24,349 nt of DNA from an uncultured Oscillibacter sp. (GTDB taxonomy: Bacteria; Bacillota; Clostridia; Oscillospirales; Oscillospiraceae): positions 1 through 24,349 of the forward strand of contig CAJTZI010000032.1 of assembly GCA_910584075.1 (NCBI GenBank), given 5' to 3'. This document shows positions 6,519-14,574 of this stretch, piece after piece. The notes beneath the pieces are model-generated. The model was not told where the DNA came from. It worked only from the letters and a program-made list of their open reading frames with translations, and did not search any database. Made by a program: the position numbers and the translations under genes. How positions within the stretch are numbered: the stretch's first letter is position 1; every line of letters starts with the position of its first letter.

Positions 6519-9218
6519 TCACTCCGCCCCTCTCTGCGTAAGCGACCGGAAAAAAGAAAACGCCGCGTCATCTTTTCTCATAAACAGCAGGCCAAACGCC
6601 CCCGGACCGCAGTTGCTCGCAATGGCGGAAGACGCCTTTTGCAGATAGACCCTTTCAAACGGGCAGTACTGCTGTACCAGACTCTGGATATATTGAAGCT
6701 TTTTCTCCTCCATTCCGGAATATGTGATAAACAAGATCTGCCGGTCAATATCTCCAGGATCCGCAAACACCCGCTTGACATACTTTTTCGCCATGTGAGA
6801 AAAGCTGCCCATCTCCATGCCGCCCACCACCATCCTGCTCTTGCGCAGCATGAGGACCGGGTGCAGCAGCAGCGCATCGCAGAGGATCTGGATCCGTTTT
6901 GAGATCCGTCCGGACTGACACATCATATGGGTGCTGTTTATGATAAAGGCTGAGGAGATAAAGCGCTCCATACGCTCCACCGATTCTATGATCTCCTCCT
7001 TCGCGGCATGGTGCTCCGCCAGATACGCCGCGCACAATACCGCAAGGCCCATGCTGCTGGAGAGATGCCCGGAGTCAATGACCGTCACGTTTTCAAAGGA
7101 CTTCGCCGCCTCAAGGGCATTTTGATAGCCCTCACTGACGTGTCTTGCCATCGCAATATGGATCACATTCTGCGCCTCCGTCAGCTTTTCGGCAAAAAAT
7201 CTCTCATAATCCTCCACCTCGGGGGGCTGTGAATATCCCTTTCGCCCCTCGGCGATATGGATCAGCAGCTCATCGGCATCCAGTTCCCGCTCATCCAGAA
7301 AGCGCCCCTCGTCCGTACAGACATAGTAGGGACATACGGAAATGCCAAACTCCTTCCGAAGGGCCTCCGGAAGATCGCACACGCTGTCCGTTGTAATCAG
7401 AATGGACCGCCTCTTCACCTGCTCAAAGATCAGGATGTCCTTTTCAATGTCCGACTGCATGGTCTCCTCGCTGATCCGCACCAGCTCCTTAGGGAGAATG
7501 CTAAGCACAGCCGCCTCCAGCAGAACGCCGCTGACCGGCTTGGCCAGATAGCCGCTGAATCCCTCCTTGCGGTAGAGAAGCTGGTTGTCGCTGCCCGCGT
7601 TGGCGGTGAGGGCGACCACGGGGACATTCTGACACAGTCCGCCCGGCTGCACACGCAGGGCGTGGAGGCATTGGATTCCGTCCATCTCCGGCATCATATG
7701 ATCCATGAGAATGCAGTCATAGTGATGGTTCTGTGTCAGCTTCAGACATTCGGCACCGCTTGACACCGTGTCAATCTGGATCTTTGTCTCTGCAAGCAGC
7801 TTGCTGACCACCATCAGATTCATGTCATTGTCGTCTACCACGAGAATATGGGCGTCCGGCGCCTCAAAGCTCTGGCGGTAGGTCTCCCCGCTGCGGCTTC
7901 TGGCACGGGAGGACAGCGTAAACGTCCCCAGCTCCTTTTCATCGACGATGTCCTGATCCAGCGTGACGACAAATTTGGAACCCTTGGTGTAGACGCTGTT
8001 TACGCTGATCTCGCCGCCCATCAGCTCCACCAGCTGCTGGACAATGCTCAGCCCCAGACCGGTTCCCTCGATCAAGCGGTTCCGCTCCTCGTCCACTCTC
8101 TGGAAGGCGTTGAAAATATAGGGAATGTTTTCCTTTCTCACGCCCTGCCCCGTATCCTCCACAGAATACCATACCCGCACCCGGTTGACCGCCTGGCGCT
8201 CGCACCGGACGGAGAGAGTGACCGAGCCCTCGCTGGTATACTTCACCGCGTTATTCAGCAGGTTGATCAGAACCTGCTTGATCCGCACCTCATCTCCGCA
8301 GAGCATACTGGGAATGGAGGGATCCACATGGAGCCTAAACTCCAACCCCTTTTCCCTTGCCTTGATCCAAATCATATTGACAATCTCGGAAAAAAGCGCC
8401 CCCGTCTCATAGGAGACGTTGATAATCTCCATCTTCCCGGATTTGATCTTGGATATGTCCAGAATGTCATTGATCAGCGTAAGCAGCAGCTTGCTGGCGC
8501 CCTGGATATTCCGTGCGTTTTCCGCCACATCCTCGGGGATGTCCTGCCGCAGAATGATTTCATTCAGCCCGATGATCGTATTGATGGGCGTACGGATCTC
8601 ATGGCTCATGCTGGAAAAGAAATGATTCTCCGCCCGGTTCAGCTCCTCAATCTCCTTTTTTTGCTGCTGGGAGAGGGCGTTCTCCTCCTCGTACATCCTG
8701 TTCAGGAACATGAGCAGCACACAGGTCAGCAGTCCCACCATGACCACGGAAAACGCGGAGTCAAAGAAGGAGTGCTGCAAGCTGTTCAGGGCCACAAGCT
8801 CCGGGAAATAATAGGCAATGCCATAGCAGAGCATCGTCTCCGCCGTGCAGAGCACAAAAAACACGGTCATGCGCCTGCCCTGCAATGTGATGCAGACATA
8901 GATAAAGCAGAAGACAAACCACTCCGGCACTCCGCTGTAAAACCCGCCCGCTGTGAAAAAGCAGACAGGAAACAGCGTAAGCAGCAAAATCGCGATGGCC
9001 GTGGCTCCCGCGCGGATACGCTTTTTTTGAATACTGATCTTTACAATTTCCGCCATGATGGCAAGACTCACAGCCAGAATCAGAAAATTCCAGATATTTC
9101 TGCCCATAGGCAGAGTAAATACCAGCGCGACCATGCAGGTGCCCGTCACAATGCGGAACATCCGCTCATACAGGCTGATCCTGTGGTCGGAAATAATCTC
9201 AAACCATTTTTTTATCAC
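6519..9218 (-). CDS. Hybrid sensor histidine kinase with receiver and C-terminal DegV-family domain
   Basis: A membrane protein of about 900 residues (numbering from GTG 9230). Order: about six hydrophobic segments (residues 27-177), a short coiled coil, HisKA with His210 in SMSHEIRTP, HATPase_c (Asn323, DTGQG 359-363, GTGLGL 389-394), a receiver with acidic pair 466-467, phospho-Asp510, Thr542 and Lys564, then a full DegV/FakB-like domain from about 607 to 886. The DegV signs are TTDSVCDLP (613-621), PYY (634-636), YSQPP (666-670), VIDSGHLSSSMGLA (717-730), SGRIS (773-777) and GPGAFGLLF (875-883). DegV proteins bind fatty acids and act as FakB partners of fatty-acid kinase; fusion to a kinase is unusual. 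There is no HPt domain. GAGGGGTGA (minus strand, 9228-9236) is best spaced for GTG 9218; GTG 9230 is the alternative. It is third in an operon after the receiver and the HPt-bearing kinase. Confidence 0.92.
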   Translation of the reverse strand: MIKKWFEIISDHRISLYERMFRIVTGTCMVALVFTLPMGRNIWNFLILAVSLAIMAEIVKISIQKKRIRAGATAIAILLLTLFPVCFFTAGGFYSGVPEWFVFCFIYVCITLQGRRMTVFFVLCTAETMLCYGIAYYFPELVALNSLQHSFFDSAFSVVMVGLLTCVLLMFLNRMYEEENALSQQQKKEIEELNRAENHFFSSMSHEIRTPINTIIGLNEIILRQDIPEDVAENARNIQGASKLLLTLINDILDISKIKSGKMEIINVSYETGALFSEIVNMIWIKAREKGLEFRLHVDPSIPSMLCGDEVRIKQVLINLLNNAVKYTSEGSVTLSVRCERQAVNRVRVWYSVEDTGQGVRKENIPYIFNAFQRVDEERNRLIEGTGLGLSIVQQLVELMGGEISVNSVYTKGSKFVVTLDQDIVDEKELGTFTLSSRARSRSGETYRQSFEAPDAHILVVDDNDMNLMVVSKLLAETKIQIDTVSSGAECLKLTQNHHYDCILMDHMMPEMDGIQCLHALRVQPGGLCQNVPVVALTANAGSDNQLLYRKEGFSGYLAKPVSGVLLEAAVLSILPKELVRISEETMQSDIEKDILIFEQVKRRSILITTDSVCDLPEALRKEFGISVCPYYVCTDEGRFLDERELDADELLIHIAEGRKGYSQPPEVEDYERFFAEKLTEAQNVIHIAMARHVSEGYQNALEAAKSFENVTVIDSGHLSSSMGLAVLCAAYLAEHHAAKEEIIESVERMERFISSAFIINSTHMMCQSGRISKRIQILCDALLLHPVLMLRKSRMVVGGMEMGSFSHMAKKYVKRVFADPGDIDRQILFITYSGMEEKKLQYIQSLVQQYCPFERVYLQKASSAIASNCGPGAFGLLFMRKDDAAFSFFRSLTQRGAE

Positions 9219-9271
9219 GAAGCTTCTCACCCCTCAAAAACACGGCGCTCCCGGAAATGTTCCGGGAAACG

Positions 9272-11815
9272 CTATATTCCGGCAAGCTGCACGCAGAGGT
9301 CCGCATACGCACGCAGCAGCGCGGCGTGACGCTCCCGGATGTACGCCCCATCGCCCCGCTTCCCCGCCAGCTCCAGCTCTTTTGCCTGCGCGGAAAGCGC
9401 CTCCGCGCCGATTGTCAGCGACGTGCTCTTCAGCGCGTGGACCTTCACCGCGTACTCCGTCCAATCGGCGCTCTCATACAGGGTGGTGATCTCCGCCTGT
9501 TTCTCCCCGCTCTGGGCACGGAACATCCGCAGCATCTCCCGGTAAAAGTCCTCTTCGCCGCCGCAGTAATTCAGCCCGGTCTCCACGTTGACGCCGGCCC
9601 GGGCAAGCCGTTCATAGGGGATCTCCCCGGCTGCCGGCGCTGCAGGCGGACCATCCGGCCCTGCGGCTTCCGCCCTCTCCGCCGGAGGGGCCGTTTCGCT
9701 TGGCTCCGGAGCGGGCTCCTCTTCCGCCGCAGGCGGCTCCTGTCCTTCAGTCTTTGTGACATACCGGATGCAGCTCTTGGGCAGCACCTTCCGCAGCACC
9801 CGCTCCAAAACGGTGCGCTCAATGGGCTTGGGAACAAACTCCGTAAATCCCTCGCTGCGGAACATCTCCCGTGCGCCGCTGACGGTGTTCGCGGTCAGCG
9901 CAATGATTGGCAGGTCCTGATCCATACCGTTGCGAAGCTCACGGATCTTTTTCAGCGTCTCCACGCCGTCAAACCCCGGCATCATGTGGTCCAGGAAGAT
10001 AATGTCATAGGAGCTGCTGCTGCACCGCGTCACCGCCTCCCTTCCGCTCAGGCAGGTATCCACCTCGATCCCGTAGCTTCCCAGGACGCCCTTGGCAACC
10101 ACAAGGTTCATCTCCTCGTCATCCACGGCCAGCGCCCGGACACCAGCGCAGGTAAAGGGCTTCCGGCCTGCGGCCTGCGCCTCCGCGAATCCCCGCTCTC
10201 CCATCTCTCCGTTCAGCAGATTGGCAACGGACAGCGCGGAAAACGGCTTATGTATGGCCAGCAGCCTGCTTTCGCTGTCCAGGGTAAACTCTTTCTCGGC
10301 AATCACAACGACCCGGAGCGTCCCGGCCAGCTCCTCATAATACGCCCGGTTCTCCTCATATTCCGCCTGCGCGATGAACACATGGGTCAGGGCATGGCTC
10401 CGCTGCAATTTCAGAAAACCGTCAAAATTGTGAGCCTGATACCCCTGAATGCCCAGGCCTTCCATCAGGTTCAGAATCAGCCCGTCATAATAGCCCCGGA
10501 CCTCGTCGCAGCTGTATTTTTCCGGTCTGAAATAGCACGCGATGCAAAGCTGCTCCGCATGGGTGAGCATGATGCACGGACGTTCATCCACAACACCCTG
10601 GGGGATCACGATATGGGCGTGCAGGCCCTGCCGGTCCACGCTGTCAAAATGAATAAAGCCGCCCATCGCAGTCAGAAGGCCCCGCGCAATGGGGAGGCCA
10701 AGCCCGAGCCCTCCCGCGAAGCGGCCGCTTCCGGAGTCCGCCTGATAGAATTCATCGTACATCTGCAAAAGCTGGGAATCCGTCATGCCGATTCCGGTAT
10801 CATGGATATCGACAATCAGATTGATCCCGTAATGCTCCCTCCGGTATTTAATTCGGACGTTGATGCCGCCCTCCTCCGTGAACTTGATGGAATTTTCCAC
10901 CAGGATCTTGAGCACATGGGAGATCTTCTCCGCATCTCCGATGAGGACTGCGGGCACCTTCGGATCAATGTCGAACACCATCTCCAGATGCTGCCGGTTG
11001 CTCTGCAGGGCGGTCATGGTAATCACATCATTCAGCACGGAGGTGATCATATACTCCTCTTTTGCCGGGGTCAGCGTGCCCTCCACTATCTCCGTATAGT
11101 CCAGCATATTGTTGATCTGGTTGGAAAGACGCTTCCCCGCCAGCTTGATGGACGTCATATCCGCCCGGACCTCCGGAGAGAGCTCTCTCCCCAGCGCCAC
11201 CTCACTGATTCCAATCACCATGTTGATGGGCGTGCGGAGCTCATGAGACACGTTGGTCAAAAAGACGGCGCTCTGCTTTCCCGCCGTCTCCAGTTCCGTG
11301 AATACGCGCTCATACCACAGCTTCTGTGCGCTCCGCCTGTTGATCCAGTACCGCGCAAGCGCCGTGCTGCCAAAAACCACGACAGCACCGAGCGCCAGGC
11401 GGAACACGTCCCGGAGCTCCATGCTGTGAGAAACCGTATGGAGGATCAGAATATGATACCCAAGCTCCAGAATGTACAAAAGCTCGATCATATGCAGAAT
11501 CCACTTTTTATTCAGCGTAAACAGCGCCAGAATCATGATGCAGGCCCCGGCGGGCACGTCAAACAGGCTGGTCGCATGAACCCCAAAGAAAAAGAATTCC
11601 ACCAGTATCAGTCCGGCGCACAGATTTTCATAAAACGCGTCCGAACCCAGCTCCGCAATATGCAGAAGCCACACGCTGAAGCACCCCGCCAAAATCAGCG
11701 GAATCGCCCACAGCTCCCACGCCATGACAGCTGTGATCAGACTCAGCGTCCCGCTGAACACCGTTATGATGACGGCCAGCAGCAAGTGCCTGCCTGTCTG
11801 CTCCTCCGTCCTCAT
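9272..11815 (-). CDS. Hybrid sensor histidine kinase with pseudo-receiver, receiver and HPt domain
   Basis: An 847-residue membrane kinase. Several hydrophobic segments fill residues 10-155, then HisKA (His191 in NVSHELRTP), HATPase_c (Asn308, DTGIG 339-343, GGLGLGL 368-374), a stretch at about 412-535 with receiver-like strand pattern but no phospho-acceptor Asp motif, a true receiver (acidic pair 565-566, Asp609 in FLDHMMP, Thr641, Lys663), a Pro/Ala/Glu-rich linker (692-730) and an HPt domain with His793 in VHALKSTS. This gives a complete His-Asp-His relay in one chain, whose natural last acceptor is the stand-alone receiver encoded just upstream. The ATG overlaps the TGA of that gene in an ATGA (11812-11815), indicating translational coupling. 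The signal is unknown; the N-terminus has no recognisable periplasmic sensor domain. Confidence 0.93.
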   Translation of the reverse strand: MRTEEQTGRHLLLAVIITVFSGTLSLITAVMAWELWAIPLILAGCFSVWLLHIAELGSDAFYENLCAGLILVEFFFFGVHATSLFDVPAGACIMILALFTLNKKWILHMIELLYILELGYHILILHTVSHSMELRDVFRLALGAVVVFGSTALARYWINRRSAQKLWYERVFTELETAGKQSAVFLTNVSHELRTPINMVIGISEVALGRELSPEVRADMTSIKLAGKRLSNQINNMLDYTEIVEGTLTPAKEEYMITSVLNDVITMTALQSNRQHLEMVFDIDPKVPAVLIGDAEKISHVLKILVENSIKFTEEGGINVRIKYRREHYGINLIVDIHDTGIGMTDSQLLQMYDEFYQADSGSGRFAGGLGLGLPIARGLLTAMGGFIHFDSVDRQGLHAHIVIPQGVVDERPCIMLTHAEQLCIACYFRPEKYSCDEVRGYYDGLILNLMEGLGIQGYQAHNFDGFLKLQRSHALTHVFIAQAEYEENRAYYEELAGTLRVVVIAEKEFTLDSESRLLAIHKPFSALSVANLLNGEMGERGFAEAQAAGRKPFTCAGVRALAVDDEEMNLVVAKGVLGSYGIEVDTCLSGREAVTRCSSSSYDIIFLDHMMPGFDGVETLKKIRELRNGMDQDLPIIALTANTVSGAREMFRSEGFTEFVPKPIERTVLERVLRKVLPKSCIRYVTKTEGQEPPAAEEEPAPEPSETAPPAERAEAAGPDGPPAAPAAGEIPYERLARAGVNVETGLNYCGGEEDFYREMLRMFRAQSGEKQAEITTLYESADWTEYAVKVHALKSTSLTIGAEALSAQAKELELAGKRGDGAYIRERHAALLRAYADLCVQLAGI

Positions 11816-12174
11816 GATCTCTCAAACTCCTGGGCGACCCGCTTCAAAAGCTCCTTCGGCTGGAAGGGCTTTTTCAGATAATTCACCGCTCCCAGCTTGA
11901 TCGCACTGCGCACATCATCCTCCAGCCCCGATGCCGTCAGAAAGATCACAGGCGTCCCGGCGGCAAACTCCTTCATGCGCTCAAAGGTCTCAATGCCGTT
12001 CATCTTCGGCATCTCAATATCCAAAAGAACCAGGTCCATCTCCTCGCGCTTCATCGTGTCCAGCGCCTCGACCCCTGAGCTCGACAAAAACACATCGTAA
12101 TCCTTCCCCAGAATCATTTTTGTCCGCATCAGATTCATGGAATCGTCATCCACCACTAAAATACGCTTTTGCAT
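11812..12174 (-). CDS. Stand-alone CheY-like response regulator
   Basis: A 120-residue single receiver domain without an output domain: acidic residues 9-11 in LVVDDDSMN, phospho-acceptor Asp52 in LLDIEMPKMNG, Thr80 in FLTASG, Lys102 in KKPF. ATG 12174 is chosen because AGGGAGG lies 7 bases upstream; an in-frame extension to 12213 lacks a ribosome site. It is the first gene of the operon and overlaps the HPt-bearing hybrid kinase by 4 bases, so it is the probable end acceptor of that phosphorelay. With no DNA-binding domain it must act by protein contact, for instance on the chemotaxis apparatus or back on the kinases. Confidence 0.92.
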   Translation of the reverse strand: MQKRILVVDDDSMNLMRTKMILGKDYDVFLSSSGVEALDTMKREEMDLVLLDIEMPKMNGIETFERMKEFAAGTPVIFLTASGLEDDVRSAIKLGAVNYLKKPFQPKELLKRVAQEFERS

Positions 12175-12227
12175 GGGGTCGCCTCCCTGTTTCGTTACCG
12201 GTTGTCTCTGCAACCGTCGTTGCGTTC

Positions 12228-12256
12228 ATTTTAATGGAATTCCAGAGGAAAATCAA
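12228..12256 (-). promoter_or_regulatory. Promoter of the receiver-kinase-kinase operon
   Basis: On the minus strand TTGATT (12251-12256) is followed by 17 bases and TAAAAT (12228-12233), about 54 bases upstream of the receiver start. The leader contains a small inverted repeat (GGTTG...CAACC, 12200-12215). The rest of the 12175-12489 gap holds nothing else that is recognisable apart from the leader ORF site. Confidence 0.72.
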
Positions 12257-12460
12257 GCCCATATTTTCCCCCCGTCCGCTCCGCCGGTACGATCACGGGG
12301 CGAAGGAGGGCCCGCAGGCAGCGGTTCGCACACAGTCTCCAGCGCACGGTGAAACCTCCCGCCGGCGGCCGGCGCTCCGCCTCTTCCTCCGGGCAATATT
12401 TTTCTTGCTTTTTGCCATGGGCCACTATATGATAATGAAAATGCAAAAGGAGCGAGGCCG

Positions 12461-12493
12461 ATGAACACAGCACCAAAAGCCGCCCCAGTATGA
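12461..12493 (+). CDS. Possible 10-codon leader peptide ahead of the YdcF-like gene
   Basis: AAAAGGAG at 12445-12452 is ideally placed for ATG 12461, which opens MNTAPKAAPV and stops at TGA 12491-12493, overlapping the ATG of the next gene (ATGA at 12490-12493). It is either a translation-coupling leader or the true N-terminus of the next gene put out of frame by a short indel. Confidence 0.35.
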   Translation: MNTAPKAAPV

Positions 12494-13146
12494 GGGCCCT
12501 TGAAGCCCGCTTGCAGGACGGGCAGACCCTGTTCGCCTTCCTCTCGGAGGCGGAGCCTCCCCCGGCAAAGGCAGACTTTGTTCTGGCAATGGGCAGTCAG
12601 GACCTGAACACGGCGGACACGGCCGCACGGGCCTTTCGTGAGACCCGGGCAGAATTTCTGGTGTGCAGCGGCGGGTTCGGCAAGGACACCGCCGCTCTCT
12701 TCCACCAGCCGGAGGGCATCCTGTACGCACGGCGCTGCCGCGGCGCGGGCGTCCCGGAGGAATGTCTGATGGTCGAGGACCGGGCGTCCAATTCGGGGGA
12801 GAACTTCCTGTTCAGCAAGCGTCTGCTGGAGGCACAGGGCATCTTTCCGCGCACCGGTGTGATCGCCTGCAAGCCCTACATGTCCAAGCGGGCCTGGGCC
12901 GCCGGAACGAAGCAGTGGCCGGAGGTGCGCTGGAGCGTGTTTCCTCATTCTGTCTGTTTGGTCGATTATCTGACTCAGGGAAACGATCTGACGGCGGTTC
13001 TCGACCTGATGACAGGAGATCTCCAGCGCCTGCGGGCCTACGCCGGGACCTTTCAGACGCCGGTGGAGGTGCCGGCCCCCGTCTGGGCGGCTTACGAGCG
13101 GCTGGCGGCAGACGGATATGACCGGTTTGTCATCCGAAATGCCTGA
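12490..13146 (+). CDS. DUF218/YdcF-SanA-ElyC family protein
   Basis: A 218-residue protein with the DUF218 Rossmann-like fold: ADFVLAMGSQD (about 28-38), FLVCSGGFGKD (about 56-66), then GVPEECLMVEDRASNSGENFLFS, containing the family's E-x-x-(S/A)-x-(N/S)-(T/S)-x-E-N signature. Members of this family include YdcF and the envelope proteins SanA and ElyC; their biochemical role is poorly defined. This copy has no membrane anchor or signal peptide, so it is probably cytosolic like E. coli YdcF. Its own ATG has no separate Shine-Dalgarno site; translation appears to depend on the short ORF at 12461. It stands alone between the signalling operon and the epimerase promoter. Confidence 0.82.
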   Translation: MRALEARLQDGQTLFAFLSEAEPPPAKADFVLAMGSQDLNTADTAARAFRETRAEFLVCSGGFGKDTAALFHQPEGILYARRCRGAGVPEECLMVEDRASNSGENFLFSKRLLEAQGIFPRTGVIACKPYMSKRAWAAGTKQWPEVRWSVFPHSVCLVDYLTQGNDLTAVLDLMTGDLQRLRAYAGTFQTPVEVPAPVWAAYERLAADGYDRFVIRNA

Positions 13147-13175
13147 GAGGTCCCCCCTCCCGCGGCGCCCAAGGA

Positions 13176-13204
13176 TTGCAAACCGCCGGACTGTATGGTA
13201 GAAT
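13176..13204 (+). promoter_or_regulatory. Promoter of the epimerase-RpiR-YesL operon
   Basis: TTGCAA (13176-13181), a 17-base spacer and TAGAAT (13199-13204). It leaves a leader of about 140 bases before ATG 13352 in which no known riboswitch was recognised. Confidence 0.65.
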
Positions 13205-13351
13205 CGTCCTGCGGATATCTTTGCGGAAAACCGGCGGAGCAGGGCATCAATCACCCAGACCGCGGTGCTTCACCGACGAACCAGCTCTGAACAAACCCCG
13301 GGGCGCCGGAGGCAGTATCCCCGACAAAATAAAACAGAAAAGAGGTCAACT

Positions 13352-14557
13352 ATGAACCGAGAAAAACTGCTGGAGACCCAGTCCTGGGTAAAAAGCGAGC
13401 TGGAGCGCTCCGCCGATTTCTGGCTGACGCACGGCATGGACAAGGAGCACGGCGGCGTCTACACCTGCCTGGACCGGAGGGGCGAGATCTACTCCACCGA
13501 CAAGAGCGTGTGGATGCAGGGCCGGTGCGGCTGGATTTTCGCCTTCCTGTGCCGCAGCTACGGCGTGAAGCAGGAGTGGCTGGAGGCCTCCAGAAGCTGC
13601 CTGGACTTTATGGAGGCCCACTGCTTCAACCATGGGGCCGGAGACCGGATGTACTTCACCGTCACGGCGGGGGGGCAGCCCCTGCGCCAGCGGCGCTACT
13701 ACTTCTCCGAGGCCTTCTGCGCCATCGCCAACGCCGAGTACTACGGCGTCACCGGGGAGCGCGCCCGGCTGGAACGGGCACGGCAGTGCTACGACCTGTA
13801 CTGGGACCTGAGCCGGGGAATGCCCGATCCCGTGGGCATGGGACCCAAGACCATCCCCGAGACCCGGACGGGACGGGCCTTCGGCACCCCCATGATCATT
13901 CTCAACGTCACCGGCGTGCTGCTGCGCACCGATCCGGAGCGGAAGGCCCTCTATGAGGAGCGAGCCCGGCAGTGTGTGGACGACATCTTCAAGTACCACG
14001 TCAAGCCCGAGCTGAAATGCACCCTGGAGAACGTGGACGCGGACGGCACACCGCGCCTCTACTATACCGAGGGCCGCACCGTCAACCCCGGTCACGACAT
14101 CGAGGGGGTCTGGTTCCTGCTGGAGCACGCCCAGCGCACCGGGGACAAGGAGCTGGTGAAAAAGGCGGCGGAGATGTTTGACTGGGCCATCACCGCCGGG
14201 TGGGACGGCGAGTACGGCGGGCTGCTGTACTTCACCGACTGCCTGGGCAAGCCCCCGGAGGCCTATGAGCACGACATGAAGCTGTGGTGGCCCCACAACG
14301 AAATCCTCATCGCCTCTTTGATGCTCTACCGGGACACCGGCGAGGAGAAGTATCTGGACTGGTTCTATAAGACTGTGGACTACTGCAAAAAGCACTTCGC
14401 AGATCCCGAATACGGCGAGTGGTACGGCTACCTCCGCCGGGACGGCCTGCCCACGGAGCCCTCCACCAAGGGCAGCACCTTCAAGGGGCCCTTCCATATG
14501 CCCCGGAGCATGATCCTGGTGGATAAAATGATCGACGAGATTGCAGCAAGGCCGTAA
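13352..14557 (+). CDS. N-acylglucosamine 2-epimerase (AGE/RnBP family)
   Basis: A 401-residue alpha6/alpha6-barrel enzyme of normal family length. AGE enzymes interconvert N-acetylmannosamine and N-acetylglucosamine. Conserved elements are WMQGRCGW with Arg58, NPGHDIEGVW with catalytic His248 and Glu251, LWWPHNE (about 311-317) and STFKGPFHMPR with catalytic His382; the 134-residue His-His spacing agrees with studied AGEs. ATG 13352 has AGAGG 6 bases upstream; the open frame extends to 13265 without a ribosome site. The adjacent RpiR, transporter, YhcH and NanA genes make ManNAc the likely substrate, feeding GlcNAc into amino-sugar catabolism without NanK and NanE. Related family members act on mannose, glucose or cellobiose, so substrate assignment rests partly on context. 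Confidence 0.9.
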   Translation: MNREKLLETQSWVKSELERSADFWLTHGMDKEHGGVYTCLDRRGEIYSTDKSVWMQGRCGWIFAFLCRSYGVKQEWLEASRSCLDFMEAHCFNHGAGDRMYFTVTAGGQPLRQRRYYFSEAFCAIANAEYYGVTGERARLERARQCYDLYWDLSRGMPDPVGMGPKTIPETRTGRAFGTPMIILNVTGVLLRTDPERKALYEERARQCVDDIFKYHVKPELKCTLENVDADGTPRLYYTEGRTVNPGHDIEGVWFLLEHAQRTGDKELVKKAAEMFDWAITAGWDGEYGGLLYFTDCLGKPPEAYEHDMKLWWPHNEILIASLMLYRDTGEEKYLDWFYKTVDYCKKHFADPEYGEWYGYLRRDGLPTEPSTKGSTFKGPFHMPRSMILVDKMIDEIAARP

Positions 14558-14574
14558 CAGGCGGGAGGTGCGCT

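Noticed and set aside
9257..11881. 874-codon plus-strand frame opposite the HPt kinase
   Set aside because: His/Arg/Gln-rich shadow without domains; the minus-strand kinase is complete.
12253..13254. Minus-strand frame opposite the YdcF-like gene
   Set aside because: No domain or ribosome site, and it would run through the promoter at 13176-13204.
13205..13351. Riboswitch in the leader of the epimerase operon
   Set aside because: The leader is long enough, but no known aptamer pattern or terminator/antiterminator pair could be recognised.
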